A stretch of 37,927 bases of DNA from Chloroflexota bacterium (GTDB lineage: Bacteria > Chloroflexota > Anaerolineae > Caldilineales > Caldilineaceae). Where the stretch lies: the NCBI GenBank assembly GCA_030058085.1, contig JASGTU010000083.1, positions 1 through 37,927 of the forward strand. Reading direction: 5' to 3'. A program made the translations under genes and the position numbers. Every line of letters begins with the position of its first letter. Position 1 is the stretch's first letter. A model generated the notes under the pieces. The model had not been told where the DNA came from and did not search any database. It was given only the letters and a program-made list of their open reading frames with translations. Shown here in pieces: positions 8,058-16,136 of this stretch.

Positions 8058-8501
8058 TCAACCTCCGGACTGGAAGTTGCGGCGCCACGTGTAACTCGGA
8101 CGATTGGACCACGGCCGCCACGAACCCGACGCAGACTGCGAAGGATTCGATGAGGCGGACCGTGAGGGCGCAGACGATGCTGACTGCGACGGGTTCGACG
8201 AAGCAGACCGCGACGAGTTCGACGAAGCAGACTGCGACGAATTAGACGAAGCAGACTGTGACGAACTCGACGAGGCGGACTGCGACGAAGACATCGAAGA
8301 CGGTCGCTGCGATGACATGGACGAAGGCCGATAGGAGGGCTGATACACATACTGCTGCCCGCCGGTAGCCATGTCCAGTTCATCGTCTGTCAGTTCGATC
8401 GCGCCAGCCGGGTTTTCCGGCAGTTGCGACTGCTCTTCCTCGCTCATGGAAGCCCGATATTCCGGGTCCTTCCAGGCTCGGATGATCTTGTTGTGCAACA
8501 T
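8058..8501 (-). CDS. lanA: Cysteine-free, serine-repeat lanthipeptide precursor (mersacidin/lichenicidin-type leader)
   Basis: 147-residue precursor. Residues 1-48 are a classic class II leader: IIRAWKDPEYRASMSEEEQ, then LPENPAGAIELTDDELDMA ending in Thr-Gly-Gly, the cut site for C39 exporters. The leader matches my memory of the mersacidin/lichenicidin type 2 lantibiotic family. The core, residues 49-147, has about 44 Ser, one Thr and no Cys. It has a Tyr/Pro/Arg-rich head, tandem octapeptides S-x-x-S-Q/R-S-A-S at about 71-125, and a basic aromatic tail (SWRPWSNRPSYTWRRNF). Start ATG 8501 has AAGGAGG seven bases upstream, overlapping the lanT stop. It lies between lanT and lanM, so its role as substrate is well supported; the mature product is unknown. 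Dehydroalanine-rich or non-lanthionine chemistry is possible. Confidence 0.88.
   Translation of the reverse strand: MLHNKIIRAWKDPEYRASMSEEEQSQLPENPAGAIELTDDELDMATGGQQYVYQPSYRPSSMSSQRPSSMSSSQSASSSSSQSASSNSSQSASSNSSRSASSNPSQSASSAPSRSASSNPSQSASGSWRPWSNRPSYTWRRNFQSGG
8127..8291 (-). repeat. 24-bp tandem repeat encoding serine octapeptides in the precursor core
   Basis: Six full 24-base units and one partial unit encode SSSSQSAS, SNSSQSAS, SNSSRSAS, SNPSQSAS, SAPSRSAS and SNPSQSAS. The units differ mainly at octad positions 2, 3 and 5. The opposite strand reads as an Asp/Glu-rich mirror, which is a shadow. Confidence 0.9.
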
Positions 8502-8513
8502 AGGCACTCCTCC

Positions 8514-10715
8514 TTATGCGCGCAACTTGCGAACTGCTCCAGGGTGTGGCTGGATCGGAACGTCCGATCCTAGCGTCGTATCTTGATCGTGAACGAGTTG
8601 TGCATAAACCCCGCCGAGGGCCAGCAGGTCCTCATGCGTACCCCGTTCGACGATGACGCCCTCATCTAGCACCAAGATCAGATCAGCATTGCGAACAGTG
8701 CTCAGCCGATGGGCGATCACGATGCGCGTGCATTCGAGACCGCTTAAGTTCTGATCCACGATGCTCTCGGTTATGGCGTCCAGATTGCTGGTCGCCTCAT
8801 CAAGCGCCAATATGGCCGGGTCATGCGCCAGCGCTCTCGCAATCGCGATCCGCTGGCGTTGCCCTCCTGCCAAATCGACGCCTCCTTCTGCAATCACAGT
8901 GTCATACCCCATTGGCATGGCCATGATTTCGTCATGCACGACCGCCAACTGTGCAGCTTGTACAATCGCATCCAGCGGCAGCTCAGGATCGTGCGCGGCG
9001 ATGTTACGCCGGATCGAGCCGCTGAACAACGAGGGCGTTTGCAGTACAACGCCAAACTGGCTACGCAGCGAACGATAGTCCATGCTCGCCAGCGGGTTGC
9101 CGTCGTATAGAATCTCGCCCTCATCCAGCTCGTGCAGCCCTAACAGCAGCAAGGCCAGCGTACTCTTACCGGAACCGGTGCGGCCCACGATGGCGATCTT
9201 CTGTCCCGGCTGTACGCTGAACGACACGTTGCGCAAAGCCCACGGCGCATTCGGATAATAGCGGAAACCGGCGTTACGCACTTCAATACGCCCATTCAGC
9301 CTGGGCGCCGGCTTCACTTCCTGGGCGTCCTGCTCCGGAGACGCCTGTAGAACGTCGGCAATGCGGTCCAGGTTAGCGCCGATCAACTGCATCTGCTGCA
9401 CGGTCCCTACCAGCGAAGTCAACGGTCCCAAGAACGAGATCGCCACCGTATTGACGGCCATCATCGTCCCCAGGCTCATGCGGCCTTCCAACACCCACAG
9501 CGCGCCCAGCCACAACAGAGCAATCGGCGCCAGCGCCCCCAACGCTTCTTGCGCCGCGCCCACAACCATCGCCAGATGGCTGCGCTTCAGCGAGATATTC
9601 AACTGCTTGAAGAACAGGTTCGACCAGTGTGACAGAGTACGCTTTTCCGCGGCAGACGCCTTGACCGTCGCAATGCCGGTTAACGCTTCCACCAGATAGC
9701 TCTGCGACTCCGCCTGGGCCGCCAAATCGCGTTCGGCAAACTCATACAGACGCCGCGTCGTCCCCAACATGATCGCGATCTGTAGCGCGCCGAACACCAA
9801 CGTCACCGCTCCAAACACGGGCTGCCAATAAAGCAGAACCGCCAAATAGAAGATCACCATCGCCCCGTCCAAAATGGCGGAGACTGTCTCGCCGGTCAAC
9901 ACCTCACGAATGACCGACACGCTGCCCAAGCGCATGATTAGGTCGCCGCTGGTGCGCTCGTGGAAATAGCGATAGGGCAAACGCAACATGTGCTCAAAGA
10001 AGCCCAGCATGACATTTATGTCGAGCTGAACCTCCAGGTTTAGCGCCACTGCGCTGCGCAAATAACCCAAGACCACCTGGGAAGCGATGAGTATCACCAT
10101 CCCCAAGCCCAGCATGGTCAGCATCGACACGTCTTGCGCGGGCAGGATCGTGTCGATCAATACCATTGTAAAGAGCGGAAATACCAGGCCGAGAACCTGC
10201 AACAGAGCGGAGGCGCCAAGAACCTGCCCTAGAAATCCGACGGTCCCCGGCGTTGACAGGATGTAGCGCAAGAACTGCTGCCACGTCAGCTTGTTCTGCG
10301 CCTTCTGAGGCTTGAAACTCTCGCCGGGCTCCATCACCAGCGCCACGCCGGTGAACCCAGCGCTAAACTCCTCGAGCGTCAGCTTGCGCCGGCCAATAGC
10401 CGGGTCCACCACCTGAACGCCTTTGGGCGATACTGACTCGACCACCATGAAGTGATCGAAATTCCAATGGATAATCGCCGGCAATTTGACCTGCGCCAGG
10501 TTAGCCGGCTCCATCGAGAATGCGCGCACCTGCATGCCCAGCTCGCGCCCAGCCTGGGCAATGGCGCGCGCAGAAAGCCCATCACGACCGCTCCGCAAAT
10601 ACCGGCGACTCTCGCTGACTGTCGTCTCGCGGCCATAATAGCTCAGGACCATGGCCAAGCTGGCCGCCCCGCACTCGTGCGGCGTCATCTGTAAAATGAC
10701 GGGCACGCGCTTCAT
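8514..10715 (-). CDS. lanT: Peptidase-containing ABC exporter (C39, LanT type)
   Basis: 733-residue bifunctional exporter that cuts the leader after Gly-Gly and secretes the core peptide. The N-terminal C39 protease has Cys15 (QMTPHECGAASLAM), His88 (HWNFDHFMVVE) and Asp104 (VVDPAIG). The membrane domain spans about 140-440. The ATPase has Walker A GRTGSGKST (about 511-519), a variant signature LAGGQ (615-619) and Walker B ending in Asp639-Glu640. ATG 10715 is chosen because MKRVPVILQMTPHECG is the standard start of these proteases and because it overlaps the upstream stop as ATGA; a frame to 10799 would add 28 non-homologous residues. The stop overlaps the ribosome binding site of the precursor gene. 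Confidence 0.95.
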   Translation of the reverse strand: MKRVPVILQMTPHECGAASLAMVLSYYGRETTVSESRRYLRSGRDGLSARAIAQAGRELGMQVRAFSMEPANLAQVKLPAIIHWNFDHFMVVESVSPKGVQVVDPAIGRRKLTLEEFSAGFTGVALVMEPGESFKPQKAQNKLTWQQFLRYILSTPGTVGFLGQVLGASALLQVLGLVFPLFTMVLIDTILPAQDVSMLTMLGLGMVILIASQVVLGYLRSAVALNLEVQLDINVMLGFFEHMLRLPYRYFHERTSGDLIMRLGSVSVIREVLTGETVSAILDGAMVIFYLAVLLYWQPVFGAVTLVFGALQIAIMLGTTRRLYEFAERDLAAQAESQSYLVEALTGIATVKASAAEKRTLSHWSNLFFKQLNISLKRSHLAMVVGAAQEALGALAPIALLWLGALWVLEGRMSLGTMMAVNTVAISFLGPLTSLVGTVQQMQLIGANLDRIADVLQASPEQDAQEVKPAPRLNGRIEVRNAGFRYYPNAPWALRNVSFSVQPGQKIAIVGRTGSGKSTLALLLLGLHELDEGEILYDGNPLASMDYRSLRSQFGVVLQTPSLFSGSIRRNIAAHDPELPLDAIVQAAQLAVVHDEIMAMPMGYDTVIAEGGVDLAGGQRQRIAIARALAHDPAILALDEATSNLDAITESIVDQNLSGLECTRIVIAHRLSTVRNADLILVLDEGVIVERGTHEDLLALGGVYAQLVHDQDTTLGSDVPIQPHPGAVRKLRA

Positions 10716-11053
10716 GGCGATCCTATCAGGTATTGTCGGAGCAAAGGCCAAAACGCCATCACGAGTCCTGACGCCATCAGTAGCCCGGCGATAGCCCAAA
10801 GTGCAGCAAACCCCTTTGACGATGCCAGGCGCGGCATAACTACTCTCTCCTTATTCTGGACGTAATTCTCATATGCTTCGATACGGAAGATTTGCCGTCC
10901 AGCCGCATTCTGAACCGTCTCCGCTCCGTCGCCTTGTTCGGCAGCGATATTTGTTTCCTCGTACACGCTTCCCCCCAATTGGATTTGGACTGGTCCTGTG
11001 CGCCACTGCAAGATCACAGCCGCCGGGCGCCAAGTGCGTATCCAGCCGTCCAT
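10712..11053 (-). CDS. Small single-helix membrane protein resembling the N-terminus of an HlyD-type adaptor
   Basis: About 113 residues if started at ATG 11053; a TTG at 11104 or a GTG at 10966 (preceded by GGGGGG) are alternatives. The segment FRIEAYENYVQNKERVVMPR followed by one hydrophobic helix (FAALWAIAGLLMASGLVMAF) looks like the short cytosolic and membrane-anchor part of HlyD-family adaptors that accompany Gly-Gly peptide exporters. It stops about ten residues after the helix, so the coiled-coil and barrel parts of a true adaptor are absent. The stop overlaps the lanT start (ATGA), indicating translational coupling and a joint function. It may be a stand-alone partner of LanT or a relic; the family assignment is from memory. 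Confidence 0.6.
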   Translation of the reverse strand: MDGWIRTWRPAAVILQWRTGPVQIQLGGSVYEETNIAAEQGDGAETVQNAAGRQIFRIEAYENYVQNKERVVMPRLASSKGFAALWAIAGLLMASGLVMAFWPLLRQYLIGSP

Positions 11054-11231
11054 GAGCCTGCTGCGTCGAGCACAGCGCCTCTTGACCAATGCCGCACAAG
11101 ACAACCGCCCGCCGGTAATGGTAATAGTTTCAATTGGGCGTTCGATGGGATGCTGTCGTTTGCCGGCCTGTTGGGTTTACAGCAAGGTATGGAGCTTCGC
11201 TGAGCGTGCCGGCGCACAATGGGTTATCTTG

Positions 11232-11240
11232 ATTATACCA
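11232..11240 (-). promoter_or_regulatory. Extended -10 promoter of the lanthipeptide operon
   Basis: TGGTATAAT on the minus strand (TATAAT at 11232-11237) is a perfect extended -10 with a poor -35. It lies about 180 bases upstream of the first lanthipeptide-locus gene and downstream of the tRNA terminator. I see no gene in the stretch 11054-11341. Confidence 0.55.
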
Positions 11241-11341
11241 CCGAGTTGCCCGTGTGTGTACACCCTTTATGACGGAAAAGCACCCCTGGTGGTTCTGGCG
11301 AACTTCACGCGGACGCATCAGCGCAAAGGAAAACGCGCCAG

Positions 11342-11370
11342 AAAAACAAAAAGCCCTCGTTTCCGAGGGC
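11342..11370 (-). terminator. Rho-independent terminator of tRNA-Asp
   Basis: On the minus strand a 7-bp GCCCTCG/CGAGGGC stem with a 4-base loop is followed by TTTTTGTTTTT. It lies 32 bases past the tRNA 3' end. Confidence 0.9.
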
Positions 11371-11400
11371 CTCTTGCCGGCACAATTTTCTCTTTCGAGT

Positions 11401-11474
<74 letters not shown>

Positions 11475-11510
11475 ATAACGCCGTTGTTCACTTTCTCAAC
11501 GCTGAAGGGA

Positions 11511-11540
11511 ATCATAGCACTACACCCGCGCGCATGTCAA
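11511..11540 (-). promoter_or_regulatory. Promoter of tRNA-Asp
   Basis: TTGACA (11535-11540) and TATGAT (11511-11516), the latter preceded by TGC as an extended -10, are 18 bases apart on the minus strand, about 37 bases upstream of the tRNA. Confidence 0.8.
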
Positions 11541-11542
11541 AT

Positions 11543-11572
11543 CTGACAAACCCATTTAGTCAATGCTACACT
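11543..11572 (+). promoter_or_regulatory. Divergent promoter for the amidohydrolase
   Basis: CTGACA (11543-11548) and TGC-TACACT (-10 at 11567-11572) are 18 bases apart on the plus strand, directly beside the tRNA promoter. Confidence 0.5.
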
Positions 11573-11620
11573 CCCTTATGTCGCGTCGAACCGCCTGACC
11601 ACGGAAATGAGGTTCTGCCC

Positions 11621-13297
11621 ATGCGCCGCTTACCGCCCTACCCCGATCTGATCCTTCACAACGCCCGTATCTACACCGTTGAGCCGGACTTGCCCTGGGC
11701 ATCCGCTGTGGCGCTGCGTCGCGGCGTCATCGTCGCCGTAGGCGATTCCGCCGGCGTCCTCAGCCTCGCCGGCCCCCAGACAGAGACGCTCGATCTGCAA
11801 GGTCGCCTAGCGCTCCCCGGCCTGTGCGATGCGCACATCCACTTCCTCAACTGGAGCCGCAACCTGTCCCAAGTCGATCTGGCGACCACGCGCAGCAAGG
11901 CAGAGATGCTCGAACGCATCGCTGTTCATGCTCAGCGCCTACCCGCCGGCGCGTGGATCGTCGGTCAGGGCTGGAACGAAAGCTGGTGGGGCGACACCGA
12001 CTTCCCCACTGCAGCCGACTTGCGGACCGTCACCGGCCCGCAGCAACCTGCCATCTTCTGGCGATCCGACATGCACGGCGCCGTCGTCAACGACAGAGCG
12101 CTGGAGCTGGCTGGGATCACAGCCGGTACGCCCAACCCGCCGGGGGGCGTCATCGACAAGGATGCAGAGGGCCGCCCCACAGGAGTCCTGCGCGAGTTGG
12201 CAATCCGCCTTGTGTCCGGTCTCATTCCGTCGCCCACGCCTGACGAGATCGCGTCGGCGCTGCAGTTCGGCGTCAGCCGGCTGCACACGCTCGGCATCAC
12301 CGCCATTCACGATCAACGCATGAAAAGCGACGATGACGGACCCGAAGCGCTCGCCGCCTACCAGCGCCTGAACCGCGTAGGCGCTCTCAAGCTGCGTGTC
12401 AACTGCAACGTCGCCGCCCGCCAGCTACCGCACCTCGCCGCTCTCGGCCTCTCCTACGGTTTCGGCGACAACCACCTGCGGCTCGGACATGTCAAGGTCT
12501 TCGCAGACGGCAGCCTCGGCAGCCGCACGGCCTGGCTCCTTGCCCCGTTCGAGAAGGAGTCCGCCCAGGAGTCCGACAACCTCGGCGTCTGCCTTACCCC
12601 GCCGGATGAAATGGCGCAGGCCTTTCGGCAGGCCGTCGAGCTAGGCTTTCCCATTAGCGTGCACGCCATCGGCGACCGCGCCAACCGCGAGTGTCTCGAC
12701 ATCTTTGAGGAATTGGCCGCCTCGGCTCTTCAACCGCCGGTCAGCCATCGCATTGAACACGTCCAGATCATCTCACCGCAGGACCTGCCGCGCTTGGCGC
12801 AGTTGAACATCACCGCCAGCGTGCAGCCCATCCACGCCACCGACGATCTGGACGTTTCCGACCGGCTGCTCGGCGCGCGCGGGGCGCATATGTACAATTT
12901 CCGTTCGCTGCTCGAATCCGGCGCCCTGCTGGCCTTCGGCAGCGATGCGCCCGTAGCCGACCCCAATCCTTTCCTCGGCTTCCATGCCGGCCTCTATCGG
13001 CAGCGCCCGGAACGCATGGCGCGTGGCCCCTGGTATCCCGACGAATGCATCTCGCTGGAACAGACGATCCGCGCCTATACCCTGGGCGCGGCGCAAGCGG
13101 TTGGTTGGCAGGACGTGATCGGCAGCATTGCGCCAGGTAAGCGCGGGGATCTGATCGTGCTGGACAGAGACGTGTTCGAGCTAGCCCGTTCGCAGACGCC
13201 CGGACTGGAACTCGCCGAAACCCAGGTGGACCTAACCCTGTTTGATGGGGAAGTTGTCTATAGGCGCGAGCAGAACACGCACGCGGAGAACGCCTAG
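11621..13297 (+). CDS. YtcJ-type metal-dependent amidohydrolase
   Basis: 558-residue amidohydrolase-superfamily protein of the Amidohydro_3/YtcJ group. The metal-binding motif [11 protein letters not shown] has His72 and His74; later motifs are [17 protein letters not shown] and [14 protein letters not shown], all typical of this group. The C-terminal small domain ends in [20 protein letters not shown] 11621 is chosen because GAGGT lies eight bases upstream and homologous sequence begins directly after it; the open frame upstream runs through the tRNA and is not coding. No signal peptide is seen. It probably hydrolyses an amide or cyclic amide; the substrate is not readable. Its stop shares the bases CTAG with the stop of the convergent gene. 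Confidence 0.88.
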   Translation: MRRLPPYPDLILHNARIYTVEPDLPWASAVALRRGVIVAVGDSAGVLSLAGPQTETLDLQGRLALPGLCDAHIHFLNWSRNLSQVDLATTRSKAEMLERIAVHAQRLPAGAWIVGQGWNESWWGDTDFPTAADLRTVTGPQQPAIFWRSDMHGAVVNDRALELAGITAGTPNPPGGVIDKDAEGRPTGVLRELAIRLVSGLIPSPTPDEIASALQFGVSRLHTLGITAIHDQRMKSDDDGPEALAAYQRLNRVGALKLRVNCNVAARQLPHLAALGLSYGFGDNHLRLGHVKVFADGSLGSRTAWLLAPFEKESAQESDNLGVCLTPPDEMAQAFRQAVELGFPISVHAIGDRANRECLDIFEELAASALQPPVSHRIEHVQIISPQDLPRLAQLNITASVQPIHATDDLDVSDRLLGARGAHMYNFRSLLESGALLAFGSDAPVADPNPFLGFHAGLYRQRPERMARGPWYPDECISLEQTIRAYTLGAAQAVGWQDVIGSIAPGKRGDLIVLDRDVFELARSQTPGLELAETQVDLTLFDGEVVYRREQNTHAENA

Positions 13298-14007
13298 ATC
13301 TCCGCAGCAAACACTTGGCTGGCAAGCGCCTTCACGCGCTTGCCGCCATTGCTCAAAATGGCCGGCCCATGGCCGAAGACGATCGTCTCGTAGTCATCCC
13401 CATATTTCTTCGCCAGCTTCCATATGCTGCGCTGTGCATTCTTGCCGTCAGGCGTAAAGAGCGAAGCGGGCCCCTGCAATTTTCCGCCCCGGTTCGCCAG
13501 CGCATCCCCGGCGATCAACAGTCGTTTTTCCCGGTGCAGCAGAGCAATATGGCCGGGCGTGTGACCGGGCGTATGGATCACAGTAAACCCTTCAGGCAGG
13601 GTGTCGCCGTCCACGACCAATTCCTGCGGGATGACCGGCGTCTGATGGAAGGCAGGCAACGGGCTGAGCAGCGTCATCGACGCCCGGAGCAGTGCGGAAC
13701 CGAGCAAGCGACGGTTGGGGTGCTCCAGCAGTTCCTTTTCGACCGCATGGCACACCACGCTAGCGCCTGTCGCACGGCGGATCTTCGCTAGCCCGCCGGC
13801 ATGGTCTAGATCGGAGTGCGTCACGATTACACGCGTAACCGTGTGCAAAGGGTAGTTATTGTGCATCAAAGCATCGAGAATCGTCCGCGCGTGGCTCGGC
13901 ATCCCCGTGTCGATCAACGTCACACCGCCGTCCCACTCCCATAGATAGCAATGGACCGCGTCCCCGATCTCGTCGATATCCCACAAGCCCGGAATAATCT
14001 GCTTCAT
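13294..14007 (-). CDS. Metallo-beta-lactamase-fold hydrolase
   Basis: 237-residue MBL-fold protein. The metal motif HxDxDH is His64, Asp66, Asp68 and His69 in [22 protein letters not shown] and [11 protein letters not shown] provide the remaining ligands. It resembles glyoxalase II-like or general MBL hydrolases; the substrate is not known. It is the last gene of a minus-strand cluster after lepB, deoC and a small hypothetical gene, 41 bases downstream of the latter. The start at ATG 14007 gives [12 protein letters not shown], a common opening for this family. Confidence 0.88.
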   Translation of the reverse strand: MKQIIPGLWDIDEIGDAVHCYLWEWDGGVTLIDTGMPSHARTILDALMHNNYPLHTVTRVIVTHSDLDHAGGLAKIRRATGASVVCHAVEKELLEHPNRRLLGSALLRASMTLLSPLPAFHQTPVIPQELVVDGDTLPEGFTVIHTPGHTPGHIALLHREKRLLIAGDALANRGGKLQGPASLFTPDGKNAQRSIWKLAKKYGDDYETIVFGHGPAILSNGGKRVKALASQVFAAEI

Positions 14008-14048
14008 TTGCCGCCCGTTCGCGTGCTTGGTCTTGACGTCACCTGTCG

Positions 14049-14351
14049 TTAGCCGTCGTTGCTGGTGCGAAAGAAATAGTCGCCGCGGTTACTGCCCAGA
14101 TGGCGCAGCCTAGCCCGCGGATGCTCGACAGCCGCCTCCAACTCGCGTTCCGACAGCCCCGTCACCTCGACTAGGTTCGACATCGTCTGGAACGACTCAT
14201 CGGTCAGTTGGCGTATGCGCTCGCGCTGATCCTCCGAAAGCTTATAGCCCACCCATGTCGCTTCCGGATTCTCCAAAAGCGCATCCCGGCAGTCGGTGCA
14301 GCGCCATACATGGCCGATGATCAGTGCGTAGTCCTGCACCCGCTCGGACAT
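14049..14351 (-). CDS. Hypothetical protein with CxxC motif, coupled to deoC
   Basis: 100 residues. I do not recognise the family. It has an N-terminal [14 protein letters not shown] segment with a CxxC pair that could bind metal or be redox active, then a helical charged middle ([14 protein letters not shown]) and a basic C-terminal end. Its ATG overlaps the deoC stop as TGATG, so translation is coupled to deoC. No membrane segment or signal is seen. Confidence 0.65.
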   Translation of the reverse strand: MSERVQDYALIIGHVWRCTDCRDALLENPEATWVGYKLSEDQRERIRQLTDESFQTMSNLVEVTGLSERELEAAVEHPRARLRHLGSNRGDYFFRTSNDG

Positions 14352-15184
14352 CAGTACGCCTCTCCCGCCTTTTCGCCTGAGGCGCCGGACTTCGGGGCGC
14401 TAGTTGCGCTTTCGCCTGCCAGGTCTTGCATAATCTGCACGCCGGCGCTGGCCCCGATACGCGTGGCCCCAGCGGCGACCATGCGGCGCAGGTCGTCGAG
14501 CGTACGCACGCCGCCCGCCGCCTTGACGCCTATATCGGGTCCGACAATGGCGCGCATGAGCGCTACATCTTCCGCCGTCGCGCCTGCCCCGTTGAATCCG
14601 GTTGACGTCTTCACGAAGTCGGCGCCGGCAGCCTTCGCCAATGCACAGGCCACAGCTTTCTCCACGTCGGTCAATAAGCAGGTCTCGATGATCGTCTTGA
14701 CCTTAACGGCTTGCGCGTGCGCCGCTTCGACGACAGTTGCAATGTCGTCGAGCACATATGCATAATCGCCATCCTTGAGCCGTCCGATCGCGATGACCAT
14801 GTCTATCTCTTCGGCGCCGGCGCTGATCGCTTGCTCCGCCTCGTAGCGCTTTACGTCAGTCAAATTCGCCCCAAGCGCAAAACCGGTGACCGAGCCGACC
14901 TTCACCGGCGCGCCGTCCAGCTGTTCCTTGCAGAGTGGAACCCAACCCGAATGCACGCATACGCTGGCGAAGCCATACAGTTTCGCTTCCGAGCACAGAC
15001 GCCGGATGCTCTCCGCGCCTGCATCAGGCTTCAGTTGCGTGTGGTCGATCAGGGCTGCCGCTTCCTCCGCGCGAAGCGCCACGCTATCTGCCGGCGCCAG
15101 GCGCGCGCCGCCGCCCCGCCAACGCTCGAGCCGCGCCATCGCCTCCGCCGCGATCTGCCGGGCGTTCGTTTCTCTGCTGCTCAC
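14351..15184 (-). CDS. deoC: Deoxyribose-phosphate aldolase
   Basis: 277-residue class I aldolase that splits 2-deoxyribose 5-phosphate into glyceraldehyde 3-phosphate and acetaldehyde in deoxynucleoside breakdown. Key residues are visible: Asp128 ([10 protein letters not shown]), the Schiff-base Lys192 (DFVKTSTGF) and Lys221 ([10 protein letters not shown]). It has about 40 extra N-terminal residues before [10 protein letters not shown] and an Ala/Ser/Gly tail of some 20 residues. It starts at a GTG (15184) with an AGG-containing site upstream. It follows lepB by 36 bases, so it is probably in the same transcript. Confidence 0.95.
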   Translation of the reverse strand: MSSRETNARQIAAEAMARLERWRGGGARLAPADSVALRAEEAAALIDHTQLKPDAGAESIRRLCSEAKLYGFASVCVHSGWVPLCKEQLDGAPVKVGSVTGFALGANLTDVKRYEAEQAISAGAEEIDMVIAIGRLKDGDYAYVLDDIATVVEAAHAQAVKVKTIIETCLLTDVEKAVACALAKAAGADFVKTSTGFNGAGATAEDVALMRAIVGPDIGVKAAGGVRTLDDLRRMVAAGATRIGASAGVQIMQDLAGESATSAPKSGASGEKAGEAY

Positions 15185-15220
15185 GTTGTTAACCTGCCTT
15201 CCAGATCAATGAAGCAGCCC

Positions 15221-15913
15221 TCAGGGAGCCGCCTGAGCCGTTGCGCCTGGCTCAAGTTGATAGTGCATTACGCGGCCGAACTCGGTGATCGGCCAGACCC
15301 TCACCCATGCCTTGCCGACGATCAGAGCCGACGATAGCTCGCCAAAACTGCGGCTGTCCTTCGAATTCGGCCGGTTGTCGCCCATCACAAACAGATGATC
15401 CGGCGTGACAAGATACGGTCCGAAATATGTGTCGGGCCGCATCTCGTTCATATCGTACGGCTCTGTCAACACCTCGCCGTTGATCAGCACGCTCTGGTTG
15501 AGGATCTCGACCGTATCGCCGGGCAGCCCGATCACGCGCTTGATGTAGTCCTCGTCTGTGTTGTTGGGGTTGTGGAAGACAATTACATCGCCTCTTTGCG
15601 GTGCGCCGAGTTTATAGGCCAGTTTATTGACGAGGATGAACTGCCCCTCATAGAAGTTCGGCTCCATCGAGTGGCTTTCAATGCGGTAATTCTGGACCAC
15701 CTGCCGGATCAACAGGAAGATGACCAGCGACAGCACCACCGTCTCGACCAGTTCGCGTAAGAGTAGCCATGTCATCGACGGCTCATCGCCAACTCGATCC
15801 GCTTCACCGGCATTAGCTACAGTGGCTGCGCCGGATTCGCGGCTCAACACATACTCGGCGGGCAGGGCGAACTCTTCCCGTGCATTCTCGGTCGTCTCAG
15901 TCATATCCGTCAC
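15221..15913 (-). CDS. lepB: Signal peptidase I
   Basis: 230-residue membrane serine protease that removes signal peptides from exported proteins. The catalytic dyad is Ser82 (SHSMEPNF) and Lys125 (DYIKRVIGLPGD), and box E is VMGDNRPNSKDSRSFG. One membrane helix (LVETVVLSLVIFLLI) precedes the catalytic Ser, after an acidic N-terminal segment of about 45 residues. The start is uncertain between GTG 15913 and ATG 15904. It heads a cluster with deoC, a hypothetical gene and an MBL hydrolase. Confidence 0.95.
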   Translation of the reverse strand: MTDMTETTENAREEFALPAEYVLSRESGAATVANAGEADRVGDEPSMTWLLLRELVETVVLSLVIFLLIRQVVQNYRIESHSMEPNFYEGQFILVNKLAYKLGAPQRGDVIVFHNPNNTDEDYIKRVIGLPGDTVEILNQSVLINGEVLTEPYDMNEMRPDTYFGPYLVTPDHLFVMGDNRPNSKDSRSFGELSSALIVGKAWVRVWPITEFGRVMHYQLEPGATAQAAP

Positions 15914-16030
15914 TTCGGTGATTCTACCGCTCCATTGACGCTAACTGGCCCAATTGCCGCATGCGCCTTAATTGTTCATAAACTGGCTGTCGATACGCCA
16001 GGGCGAAACAAATGTGCGATAACGCGGCGC

Positions 16031-16059
16031 ATTATAGCACTCTCGCCTAGCCCTCACAA
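16031..16059 (-). promoter_or_regulatory. Promoter of lepB cluster
   Basis: TTGTGA (16054-16059) and TGC-TATAAT (-10 at 16031-16036) are spaced by 17 bases on the minus strand, giving a leader of about 110 bases before lepB. Confidence 0.7.
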
Positions 16060-16093
16060 GGATTCGGCTTGCCGCAGTCTCAGCCCACAGCAT

Positions 16094-16127
16094 AATCCCA
16101 AATATCCCAATTGGGATATTTGGGATT
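16094..16127. repeat. Perfect 34-bp AT-rich palindrome
   Basis: Bases 16094-16110 are the exact reverse complement of 16111-16127, centred on CCCAATTGGG. It begins nine bases after the stop of the AlbA/ATPase regulator and 35 bases upstream of the lepB -35. It may be an operator or a hairpin 3' end; there is no U-run. Confidence 0.7.
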
Positions 16128-16136
16128 CACCCGAAA

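Noticed and set aside
8127-8291. CRISPR-like array
   Set aside because: Units are contiguous 24-bp coding repeats with no spacers.
8104-8334. Plus-strand Asp/Glu-rich repeat protein (DEADCDEF units)
   Set aside because: It is the complement of the serine repeat; it has no ribosome site and the minus-strand leader and operon context are decisive.
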